8,279 nucleotides of DNA from Acetobacteraceae bacterium (GTDB lineage Bacteria; Pseudomonadota; Alphaproteobacteria; Acetobacterales; Acetobacteraceae): assembly GCA_947446625.1 (NCBI GenBank), contig CANFIE010000161.1, forward strand, positions 1-8,279, given 5' to 3'. The translations under genes and the position numbers were made by a program. The notes under the pieces were generated by a model. It did no database searches and was not told where the DNA came from. It saw only the letters and a list, made by a program, of their open reading frames with translations. This document shows positions 1-6,186 of this stretch, piece after piece; within the stretch, counting starts at the first letter, position 1, and each line of letters opens with the position of its first letter.

Positions 1-1626
1 GAAGCCTTCCTGCCCGCCGCCACACCCATCGTCGTCAACGGCATGGTGGCCAGTGGCGACCGCGCCGCCGCCACCGCCCTGACCGCCGAGATGCTGCGCC
101 GTGCCCCCAGGGCGGAATGGGCCTGGGCGCTCCATCTCGACCTGCTGACCCAGTCCGGCGCCTATGCCGAAGCCGCCGCGACGCTGGATGCCGCCGGCGC
201 GGCGGTACCGCTGGGGCAGGCCAGCTTCTTTGCCATCAGCGGCGTGCTGCTGGGCTGCGGCCGCATTGACGACGCCGTGGCCCTGCTGGACCGCATGGAA
301 GCCGCCACCCCGGGCGCCGACCACGCGCTGCGCATGCGCTTTGCCGCCGTGCGGCTGCGCGCCCTGGTGGCCCGAGGCGAGTTGGACGCCGGCGAGGCCC
401 TGCTGGCAGCGTTGCAGGCCACCACTGCCGAGCCCCTGCCGGCTTCGCTGCTGAAAATCCTGCGCGTGGCCAAGGCCGCCAAAACGCCACCGCCCACCCT
501 GGCGGATCGCCCCGAGATCGAGGCCGCGCGCCAGGCCCGCGACTACACCCAGGGCGCCACCTCGGTGCGCCAGGTCTTTGCCCCCGACAGCGCCGGCCCT
601 TCGCTGGGCGCCTGGTTGCCCGGCCTGCAGCCCGGCCCGGCCAAGGCCCTGCGCACCCTGGGTGCCCGTGTCGGGGTCAGCAGCCGCACCCCGGGGGTGG
701 ACCTGCTGACCTTCACCGATGTCACGCTCTGCATCGGCCCGGAATTCTACATGCTGGAATTGGCTGACAAATCCCTGGCCCAGGCCAGCGGCGGCCACCC
801 CGGCGCCGAGCAACTCGCCGCCCTGCGCACCAGCCCGATGTTGGGCGAAGTGAATGAGATGGGGCTGGTGTTCAACCACGGCGAAACCAACTACGCGCTG
901 TGGACCGCGAATTGGCTGCCGCAAATGGCCACCCTGGCCGAGTTGCTGCCCGGCTGCCTGCTGGGCATTCCCCGGCTGGTACGGCGCGGCTTCCAGGAAG
1001 CCACTATCCAGATCTTCGGCCTGGCCAACCTGCCCCGGCTGGAATTGGGGCCGGGGCGCTGGAAAATCCGCAAGCTGCACCTGCTGAGCGCCGCGGTGCA
1101 GGGGCTGGCGCAGCACGCCTTCCAGTGCGGCAACACACATTACGCCCAGCCCTTGCTGCGCCGCCGCCCGGCGCCGCCCGCCAAGCCCGGGCTGCGCCTG
1201 TTCATCGACCGCCCGCCGCCGGAACGCCGCACGGTGCTGAACCGCGAGCCCATGCTGGCGCTATTGGCGCGGCACGGTTTTCAGCCGGTGGACATGGGCA
1301 GCCTGCCCAATGCCGACCAGGCCGCGCTGGTTGGCAATGCGACGCATATCGTGGGCCTGCACGGCGCCGCCCTGGCCAACCTGCTGCATTGCCGCCCCGG
1401 CACCCGCGTGCTGGAGGTGCATTCCCCCGACCACACCACCCTGGCCTTTGCCTGCACCGCCTATGTCACCGGCTGCACCTACCGGCCCATCTTCGGCACC
1501 TCCATCATCCCGGAAGGTGGCGTGGCGGCGGCGGCGGGCACCGGCATCAACTTCAACCTACCCCTGGCGGTGTTGCAGGAAGGGCTGGACTGGCTGCTCT
1601 CAACCCAGGGAGCGCCAGAGGACTAG
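1..1626 (+). CDS. GT61-family (DUF563) glycosyltransferase with helical-repeat N-terminus, 5'-truncated by window edge
   Basis: Probable glycosyltransferase of family GT61 (DUF563), a group that in bacteria is tied to capsule or exopolysaccharide synthesis. The reading frame is open from base 1, and the first ATG (43) has no Shine-Dalgarno sequence before it, so the true start probably lies outside the window. Numbering from that ATG, roughly residues 1-150 are Ala/Leu-rich paired helices resembling TPR repeats (GAYAEAAATLDAAG, GRIDDAVALLDRME). The catalytic-type domain follows. Its clearest signature is near residues 436-455: IVGLHGAALANLLHCRPGTR then VLEVH, matching the conserved C-terminal GT61 block in which a G-x-HG-A-x-L-x-N motif precedes a strand ending in E. 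RLFIDRPPPERRTVLNRE, upstream, fits the family's R-x-L-x-N-E-x region. No transmembrane segment is evident, so a cytosolic or membrane-peripheral enzyme is likely. Sugar donor and acceptor cannot be told. The TAG stop overlaps a stem-loop repeat. Confidence 0.85.
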   Translation, partial: EAFLPAATPIVVNGMVASGDRAAATALTAEMLRRAPRAEWAWALHLDLLTQSGAYAEAAATLDAAGAAVPLGQASFFAISGVLLGCGRIDDAVALLDRMEAATPGADHALRMRFAAVRLRALVARGELDAGEALLAALQATTAEPLPASLLKILRVAKAAKTPPPTLADRPEIEAARQARDYTQGATSVRQVFAPDSAGPSLGAWLPGLQPGPAKALRTLGARVGVSSRTPGVDLLTFTDVTLCIGPEFYMLELADKSLAQASGGHPGAEQLAALRTSPMLGEVNEMGLVFNHGETNYALWTANWLPQMATLAELLPGCLLGIPRLVRRGFQEATIQIFGLANLPRLELGPGRWKIRKLHLLSAAVQGLAQHAFQCGNTHYAQPLLRRRPAPPAKPGLRLFIDRPPPERRTVLNREPMLALLARHGFQPVDMGSLPNADQAALVGNATHIVGLHGAALANLLHCRPGTRVLEVHSPDHTTLAFACTAYVTGCTYRPIFGTSIIPEGGVAAAAGTGINFNLPLAVLQEGLDWLLSTQGAPED

Positions 1627-1681
1627 CGTCTCATCGTCGCCGGTGGAATCGCCGGCGGCGTGAATCAGCCGCTCAAATCAT
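1625..1681 (-). repeat. Stem-loop intergenic repeat, copy 1
   Basis: Read on the minus strand, this 57-base segment aligns with the plus-strand segment 6735-6792 at roughly 70% identity with a one-base gap. The shared core is CTGATTCACG (complement of 1659-1668). Both copies begin ATGnTTTnAGCG and end in CGCT, and the AGCG/CGCT ends can pair (1670-1673 with 1625-1628). Inside, CGCCGG (1638-1643) and CCGGCG (1652-1657) form a GC stem with an eight-base loop. It lies between two convergent genes and overlaps the last two bases of the glycosyltransferase stop codon. Confidence 0.6.
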
Positions 1682-1692
1682 GGCATGGAGTC

Positions 1693-1720
1693 TGTCAGGC
1701 GCTTCAGGAAGCGTCTGACA
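1693..1720. terminator. Hairpin between convergent genes, candidate bidirectional terminator
   Basis: TGTCAGGCGCTTC (1693-1705) and GAAGCGTCTGACA (1708-1720) form a 13-pair inverted repeat with one G-U pair and only AG between the arms, so the real loop is probably CAGG. It ends four bases from the stop codon of the minus-strand membrane-protein gene and lies 67 bases after the plus-strand glycosyltransferase stop. The flanks have no strong T-run (ATCTCTAAA on the plus side), so intrinsic termination is plausible but not textbook; it could also be an RNA 3'-end stabiliser. Confidence 0.5.
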
Positions 1721-1724
1721 ATCT

Positions 1725-3029
1725 CTAAACCGCCGTCTCGCCTTCCTGCATGGCCAGCACCTTGTCCACGCGGCGGCCGTCCATATCCACAATCTCAAAC
1801 CGCCAGCCGCTCCACACAATGCGGTCGCCCTCACGCGGCACGCGTTGCAGCAGCGCCAGCATCAGCCCGGCCACGGTGTGGTAGGTGCCGGGATAAGGCA
1901 AGGGCGGCAGGTCCAGCCGCAGCCGCAACTCGTCGGAAGGCATCATGCCATCCAGCAGCAGGCTGCCATCGGCGCGCTTCAGCACATTGCCCGGCGCGGC
2001 GGCGGTGGCTTCCGGCCCCAGCTCGCCCACAATCGCTTCCAGCAGGTCGCTGGCCGTCACCACACCCTCGAAGCTGCCATACTCATCCATCACCAGCGCC
2101 ATGCCCACGGCGTCATGCCGTAGCCGCTCCAGCGCATCCATGCCGCTGAGATTCTCCGGCAATACCAGCGGCTGGCGCAGCGCCTTGGCAATGTTGGGCG
2201 CCTCGCCGGCCAGGGCCTGGTCCAGCAGGTCCTTCGCCGCCACCACCCCCACCACATTGTCGATGCGTCGGTCCGCCACCACAAAGCGCGTCACGTTGCT
2301 GGCGCGCAGCTGGGTGGCAATGGCCTCCGCCGAGGCGGTGCGGTCTATCCAGGCCACGTCGTTGCGCGGTGTCATCAGCGCCCGCACCGGGCGGTCGGCC
2401 AGGCGCAGCACGCGCTCGATCATGTGCCGCTCCTCATGCTCCAGCGCGCCGGCCTGGGCGCCCTCGGCCACCACCGCCTTCACCTCCTCCTCGGTCACCG
2501 CCGTGTCGGTCGCCTCATACGGCCCGAACAGCCGCAGGATCAGGCTGGAGGAGCGGCTCATCAGCCACACCATCGGGCTGGCCATGCGCGCCAGCCAGGC
2601 CATGGGTACCGCCACCCGGGCCGCAATCCCCTCGGGGTCGCGCAGCGCCAGCTGCTTCGGCACCAGCTCGCCCACAATCAGGTTGGCATAGGTAATGGCC
2701 AGCACCACCAGGGTGAAGGCAATCTCGTGCCCGAAGCCATCCAGCACCGGAAACCCGTCCAGCACCTCGCCCAGCGGATTGGCCAGCCGCGCCCCGCCGA
2801 ACACGCCAGCGAAGATCCCCACCATGGTAATCCCCACCTGCACCGTGGGCAGGAAGCGGTCGGGGTCGTCGGCCAGGGCCAGGGCGGCGGCGGCGCCAGG
2901 CCGCCCGGCCTTCTGCATGGCCAGCAACCGGCCGCGCCGGGCCGAGACAATGGCCAGTTCGCTCATGGCAAAGGCGCCGTTCAGCAGCACCAGCACCAGG
3001 ATGAAGGTGACTTCGAGGGCAATTTCCAT
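1725..3029 (-). CDS. CNNM/CorC-type (HlyC/YtfL-like) membrane protein: DUF21 - CBS pair - CorC_HlyC
   Basis: Inner-membrane protein of the UPF0053/CNNM group, annotated variously as hemolysin-family, TlyC or CorC-like; relatives act in Mg2+/Co2+ handling or, for E. coli YtfL, polyamine export. Domains run in the usual order over 434 residues. DUF21 membrane domain, about 1-180: first helix ITH-like hydrophobic segment 5-20 then the signature GAFAMSELAIVSARRGRL (18-35), further hydrophobic segments near 62-80, 102-121 and 140-168, and the conserved GELVPKQLALR (120-130). Two CBS domains: about 215-270 (ALMTPRNDVAWIDR) and 285-337 (ALVMDEYGSFEGVVTASDLL). C-terminal CorC_HlyC domain, about 350-425 (PYPGTYHTVAGLML, GWRFEIVDMDGRRVDKV). 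All parts are present and full length. Before the ATG is only a G-run (GGGGGC), a weak ribosome site. It lies 67 bases downstream of the Bug-protein gene on the same strand and could be cotranscribed. The transported substrate is not determinable. Confidence 0.93.
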   Translation of the reverse strand: MEIALEVTFILVLVLLNGAFAMSELAIVSARRGRLLAMQKAGRPGAAAALALADDPDRFLPTVQVGITMVGIFAGVFGGARLANPLGEVLDGFPVLDGFGHEIAFTLVVLAITYANLIVGELVPKQLALRDPEGIAARVAVPMAWLARMASPMVWLMSRSSSLILRLFGPYEATDTAVTEEEVKAVVAEGAQAGALEHEERHMIERVLRLADRPVRALMTPRNDVAWIDRTASAEAIATQLRASNVTRFVVADRRIDNVVGVVAAKDLLDQALAGEAPNIAKALRQPLVLPENLSGMDALERLRHDAVGMALVMDEYGSFEGVVTASDLLEAIVGELGPEATAAAPGNVLKRADGSLLLDGMMPSDELRLRLDLPPLPYPGTYHTVAGLMLALLQRVPREGDRIVWSGWRFEIVDMDGRRVDKVLAMQEGETAV

Positions 3030-3096
3030 GCCCCCGTTCTACGCCGGATGCCACTGCCGGCGGTAGCGCCCTAATCGCCGCGCAGCCAGCGCGCCT

Positions 3097-4071
3097 TCAA
3101 TCAGCAGTCGCGCCGCTGGCCCGCACCACCGCCGCCCACTTGGCCACCTCGGCCACAATATAGGCTGCCGCCGCGGCCCGCGTGCCGGTGCTGCCGGCAA
3201 AGCCCATATTGTCCAGCCGCGCCTTCACCTCCGGGCTGCCCAGCGCCCGATTCACCTCGGCATGCAGCCGGTCATTCACCCCCGCCGGGTTGCCGGCCGG
3301 CGCCAGCAGGGCAAACCAGGTCAGCGCCTCAAAGCCGGGGTAGCCGCTCTCCGCCACCGTCGGCACATTGGGCAGCGCCGGGTCGCGGCGCAGGCTGGTC
3401 ACGGCAATGCCGCGCAACCGGCCCTCGCGCACCAGCGGCAGCGCCGGCGGCAGGCTTGTGCTGGCCATCGGCGTCTGCCCACCCGCCACGGCGGTTACCG
3501 CCTGGGCCGGGCCAAAGGGCACGTGCTGCACCTCCACCCGCGCCAGCGCCCGAAACAGCAACTCCATCCCCAAATGCGTCGTGGTCCCGGTGCCCGAGGA
3601 CGCATAGTCCAGCGGCCGCGCCCGCGCCGCCGCCAGCAGCCCGGCCAGGTCGCGCACATCCAGCTTCTCGGGGTTCACCGTCAGGATGTTCGGCGTGCTG
3701 GCCAGCAGCGCCACCGCCTCCAAATCCCGCACCGCGTCATACCCGGCGTTCCGATACAGGCTCGGGTTCACCGCATAGGCCACGGAATGCGCCAAAAACG
3801 TGTAGCCATCCGCCGGGCTGCGCATCACCGCCTGCACCGCGATATTGCCGCCCGCCCCAGGCCGATTCTCCACCACCACCGGCTGGCCCAGCGCCGGGGT
3901 CAGCGCCTGGCCCAGCGCCCGCACCAGCACATCGGTGCTGGCCCCGGGCGGAAACGCCACCACCACCCGCACCGGCTGTTCCGGCCAGGCCGCCCGCGCC
4001 AACGGCGCCGCCAGCACGCCGGCCAGCAGCGCAAGCCCGCCCCCCAGGCGGCGCATCAGGGAATGCTTCAT
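3097..4071 (-). CDS. Bug/TctC-family periplasmic substrate-binding protein (tripartite tricarboxylate transporter type)
   Basis: Exported solute-binding protein of the Bug (TctC) family, which captures carboxylates or related small acids in the periplasm. I chose the ATG at 4071 (324 residues) because GAGGA lies 11 bases before it; a GTG at 4089 in the same frame would add six residues but lacks a good ribosome site. A classical signal peptide is visible: KHSLMRR, a hydrophobic core at about 10-24, and a likely cut after LARA (residue 27), leaving AWPEQPVRVVV, the family's usual mature start. Other family blocks are FPPGASTD (40-47), VENRPGAGGNIA (67-78), YASSGTGTTTHLGMELLF (156-173), PNVPTVAESGYPGF (234-247) and the C-terminal helices. 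The usual HVPYKG motif reads HVPFG (183-187), apparently missing the basic residue. No TctA/TctB permease genes flank it, as is common for orphan Bug proteins. The ligand is unknown. Confidence 0.93.
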   Translation of the reverse strand: MKHSLMRRLGGGLALLAGVLAAPLARAAWPEQPVRVVVAFPPGASTDVLVRALGQALTPALGQPVVVENRPGAGGNIAVQAVMRSPADGYTFLAHSVAYAVNPSLYRNAGYDAVRDLEAVALLASTPNILTVNPEKLDVRDLAGLLAAARARPLDYASSGTGTTTHLGMELLFRALARVEVQHVPFGPAQAVTAVAGGQTPMASTSLPPALPLVREGRLRGIAVTSLRRDPALPNVPTVAESGYPGFEALTWFALLAPAGNPAGVNDRLHAEVNRALGSPEVKARLDNMGFAGSTGTRAAAAAYIVAEVAKWAAVVRASGATAD

Positions 4072-4169
4072 CACGACCAATTTCCTCACCTGGCAGCCTG
4101 TGCCGCCTTGCGGCCATGGTGGCCCCGCCTGGGCCGCGCTGGCAAACCCTTCCCTCTTGGCAGCACCTC

Positions 4170-4250
4170 GCAGTTTCGTGACGAGTTATGACATTTTTAG
4201 GGATCGTCTCATTTTCAGTATGCGTTATGGTTATTTTAATCACTTGAGGC
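4170..4250. promoter_or_regulatory. AT-rich divergent intergenic segment, probable promoter region
   Basis: The 187 bases between the minus-strand Bug gene and the plus-strand small gene contain a sharply AT-rich stretch (about 4184-4245) in an otherwise very GC-rich window. For the plus strand, ATGACA (4188-4193) matches five of six -35 consensus bases, but the expected -10 position holds only ATTTTC; TATTTT (4232-4237) is another weak candidate. GACGA (4180-4184) and TCGTC (4204-4208) form a short inverted repeat that could be an operator half-site pair. I see no convincing sigma-70 promoter for the minus strand. The placement between divergent starts is the main support. Confidence 0.35.
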
Positions 4251-4258
4251 ACCCCGGC

Positions 4259-4549
4259 ATGACCAACGAAACCACCACCGCCGAACTTCTCGCCTTCCCG
4301 ACCCGCCCCGAGGACCGCCTGCGCCGCGCCCTGCGCAAGCTGGAGGACGCGTTGCACGACCAGGGCGTGGCGGTGGCCGGCTTCCGCGCCGACCTCTCCT
4401 CCCTCTCCGCCGCCGTGGTGGGGCTGGACAGCAGCATGCATGACTATCGCGGCCGCCTCACCGAGGCCTCCGGCGCCGCCAACCAGGCCCGAGACGCCGC
4501 CCGCCGGCTGGAAAACCGTGCCGAAGCCATGCTGCTGGCGCGCAAGTAG
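4259..4549 (+). CDS. Small helical protein of unknown function (96 aa)
   Basis: I do not recognise this protein. The ATG at 4259 is preceded by GAGG (4246-4249) at nine bases' spacing, a good ribosome site; an in-frame ATG at 4220 would add 13 residues but lies in the AT-rich promoter-like segment. The product is 96 residues, charged, with no signal peptide or membrane segment, so probably cytosolic. A short flexible N-terminus (MTNETTTAELLAFPTRP) is followed by long helix-prone stretches: EDRLRRALRKLEDALHDQG (18-36), a middle segment with regularly spaced Leu/Val (RADLSSLSAAVVGLDSSM), and a C-terminal amphipathic helix rich in Ala, Arg and Glu (EASGAANQARDAARRLENRA). The heptad-like spacing suggests coiled-coil or helical-bundle self-association. 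It precedes eda by 51 bases on the same strand and may share a transcript, but nothing links it to sugar metabolism. GC-rich codon use matches its neighbours. Confidence 0.6.
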   Translation: MTNETTTAELLAFPTRPEDRLRRALRKLEDALHDQGVAVAGFRADLSSLSAAVVGLDSSMHDYRGRLTEASGAANQARDAARRLENRAEAMLLARK

Positions 4550-4600
4550 GCAGAACCCAGCCTCTCCCTTACCCTGGCGGCATTAGCCAAAGGCGCCGCC

Positions 4601-5230
4601 ATGCCACACCCCCTGCTGCCCCTGTTGCGTCGCGCCCGCGTGGTGCCGGTGGTGCGCACCAGCACCGCCGCCCTGGCCGAAACCGCCTGCGCATGGCTGC
4701 GCGAAGCCGGCCTCACCATCCTGGAAATCACCCTCACCACGCCGGATGCCATCCCGCTCATCCGCACCCTGGCGGCGGAACCGGGGCTGACCATCGGCGC
4801 CGGCACGGTGCCCAACGCTCAGGCCGCCGAGGCCTGCCTGCGCGCCGGCGCGCAATTCCTCGTCACCCCATGGGTCGATGCCGACGTCATCCACGCCGCC
4901 AACCAGGCCGGCGCCGCCGCCATGCCCGGCGCCCTCACCCCCACCGAAGTCCGCGCCGCCCTGGCCGCCGGCGCCGATGTGGTGAAGATCTTCCCCGCTT
5001 CCTCGGCGGGCGGCCCCGGCCATATCAAGGCCCTGGCCAGCGTCTTCCCCGGGGTGCCCTTCTGCCCCACCGGCGGAGTGGATGCCGCCAGCGCCCCCGC
5101 CTACCTCAAGGCCGGCGCCGCCGTTGTGGGCATTGGCGGCAAGCTGGTGGACGAAGCCCGCATCGCCGCTGGCGACAAGCCCGCCATCCTCCGCGCCGCC
5201 CGCGAAGCCCTGGAGTTGGCCAATGCCTGA
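4601..5230 (+). CDS. eda: KDPG aldolase (2-dehydro-3-deoxy-6-phosphogluconate / 4-hydroxy-2-oxoglutarate aldolase)
   Basis: Class I aldolase that cleaves KDPG to pyruvate and glyceraldehyde-3-phosphate, the last step of the Entner-Doudoroff pathway; relatives also split 4-hydroxy-2-oxoglutarate. The 209-residue length is typical of this cytosolic TIM-barrel family. Visible family blocks: VVPVVR (14-19), LEITLTTPDA (41-50) holding the catalytic Glu42, GAGTV (66-70), AQFLVTP (84-90), AAMPGALTPTEV (106-117), DVVKIFPAS (126-134) with Lys129 as the Schiff-base lysine, and CPTGGVD (155-161) for phosphate binding. The late motif GIGGKLVD (177-184) replaces the GxGSxL seen in E. coli Eda, a common variant. 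AAAGG (4589-4593) stands seven bases before the ATG, supporting this start. The gene ends eight bases inside the kdgK reading frame, so the two are translationally coupled and metabolically consecutive. A 2-keto-3-deoxy-6-phosphogalactonate aldolase is a less likely alternative. Confidence 0.95.
   Translation: MPHPLLPLLRRARVVPVVRTSTAALAETACAWLREAGLTILEITLTTPDAIPLIRTLAAEPGLTIGAGTVPNAQAAEACLRAGAQFLVTPWVDADVIHAANQAGAAAMPGALTPTEVRAALAAGADVVKIFPASSAGGPGHIKALASVFPGVPFCPTGGVDAASAPAYLKAGAAVVGIGGKLVDEARIAAGDKPAILRAAREALELANA
5212..5215 (+). promoter_or_regulatory. Ribosome binding site for kdgK inside eda
   Basis: GGAG lies within the last codons of eda, seven bases before the ATG at 5223. It decides the kdgK start, which overlaps the eda stop (ATGCCTGA), and indicates coupled translation. 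Longer in-frame starts further upstream would run through eda and are not credible. Confidence 0.6.
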
Positions 5231-6143
5231 CCTGCTCTGCCTGGGTGAGCCGATGCAGGAGTTCAACCAGCAGCCGGGCACCGAAACCTTCCTGCGCGGC
5301 CATGGCGGAGACACCTCCAACGCCGCCATCGCCGCCGCCCGCCAGGGCGCCAGCGTCGGCTATCTCACCGCCATCGGGCAGGATGCCGCCGGCGAAAGCT
5401 TCCTCGCCCTCTGGGCCCGTGAAGGCGTGGACACCACCACGGTAAAACGAGACGCCGACGCCCCCACGGCGGTGTATTTCGTCACCCACAACACCGCCGG
5501 CCACCACTTCACCTTCCACCGCGCCGGCAGCGCCGCCAGCCGATACAGCCTGGCCGACCTGCCCTTGCCCGCCCTGCGCGCCGCCCGCGTGCTGCACCTG
5601 TCCGGCATCAGCCAGGCCATTTCCACCAGCGCGTGCGACGCCGCCTTCCACGCCATGCACATCGCCCGCGAGGCCGGCGTGCAGGTGAGCTACGACACCA
5701 ATCTCCGCCTCAAGCTCTGGCCCGCCCAGCGTGCCGCCGCCACCATCAATGCCGCCATCGGCATGGCGGATTTCTGCTTCCCCTCCATGGAGGACGCCAC
5801 CGCCCTCACCGGCCTGACCCAGCCGGATGCGGTGGCGGATTTCTACCTGGCGCTCTGCCCCATGGTGCTGCTGAAGCTGGGCCGCGACGGCGCCCTGCTG
5901 GCCACCCGCAATGCCCGCCACCGCATTGCCCCGCACGCCGTGGCGGCGGTGGATGCCACCGGCGCCGGAGACACCTTTGCCGGTGCCTTCCTGGCCCGCC
6001 ATCTGGCCGGCGATTCGCCGCTGGACTGCGCCCGCTACGCCAATGCCGCCGCCGCGCTTGCCACCACCGGCTATGGCGCGGTGGCCCCCATTCCGCACGC
6101 CGCCGCCGTGCGCGAATTGCTGCGCCGCACAATGGCAAAATAG
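5223..6143 (+). CDS. kdgK: 2-keto-3-deoxygluconate kinase, PfkB/ribokinase family
   Basis: Cytosolic sugar kinase of the PfkB (ribokinase) family, probably phosphorylating 2-keto-3-deoxygluconate with ATP to give KDPG, the substrate of the aldolase encoded just upstream. Length is 306 residues, normal for the family. Motifs in order: LCLGEPMQEF (5-14, first strand), GHGGDTSNAAIAAARQG (26-42, the PfkB N-terminal glycine signature with sugar-contacting GGD and N), an FTFHRAGSAASR segment (96-107) that fits the KdgK F-Y-x-R-x-x-SAA sugar-binding loop, SYDTNLRLKLW (156-166), close to the KdgK hallmark D-x-NLR-x-x-LW, and the C-terminal signature DATGAGDTFAGAF (244-256) with Asp250 as catalytic base. 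The start at 5223 is fixed by GGAG seven bases upstream and overlaps eda by eight bases. KDG specificity rests on the NLRxxLW motif and the eda neighbour; another ketose or sugar-acid kinase cannot be excluded. Confidence 0.92.
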   Translation: MPDLLCLGEPMQEFNQQPGTETFLRGHGGDTSNAAIAAARQGASVGYLTAIGQDAAGESFLALWAREGVDTTTVKRDADAPTAVYFVTHNTAGHHFTFHRAGSAASRYSLADLPLPALRAARVLHLSGISQAISTSACDAAFHAMHIAREAGVQVSYDTNLRLKLWPAQRAAATINAAIGMADFCFPSMEDATALTGLTQPDAVADFYLALCPMVLLKLGRDGALLATRNARHRIAPHAVAAVDATGAGDTFAGAFLARHLAGDSPLDCARYANAAAALATTGYGAVAPIPHAAAVRELLRRTMAK

Positions 6144-6186
6144 CCTCGCGGTTTATTTCCGCCCATGTCCGCGCTATGCATGCGGC

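Noticed and set aside
900..1718. Plus-strand 272-codon frame overlapping the glycosyltransferase
   Set aside because: Out-of-frame shadow rich in Ala/Arg/Pro/Gly with no motif; the GT61 block lies in the other frame.
2424..3074. Plus-strand 216-codon frame opposite the CNNM/CorC gene
   Set aside because: His/Gln/Gly-rich shadow; the opposite strand carries the full DUF21-CBS-CorC architecture.
3030..3096. Possible terminator between the Bug and CNNM/CorC genes
   Set aside because: Only a five-pair GCCGG/CCGGC stem with no T-run; too weak in GC-rich DNA.
3262..4191. Long plus-strand open frame (309 codons) opposite the Bug gene
   Set aside because: Arg/His/Gln/Pro-rich composition typical of an antisense shadow in high-GC DNA; the minus strand encodes a complete Bug protein with signal peptide.
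3845..4549. Extended 234-codon version of the small gene at 4259
   Set aside because: The upstream part runs antisense through the Bug gene signal region and the AT-rich promoter-like segment; the ATG at 4259 has a good GAGG site.
5106..6098. Long minus-strand open frame (330 codons) opposite kdgK
   Set aside because: Translation is Gly/Ala/His-rich low-complexity with no recognisable domain; it mirrors the GC-rich kdgK coding strand, whose motifs are unmistakable.
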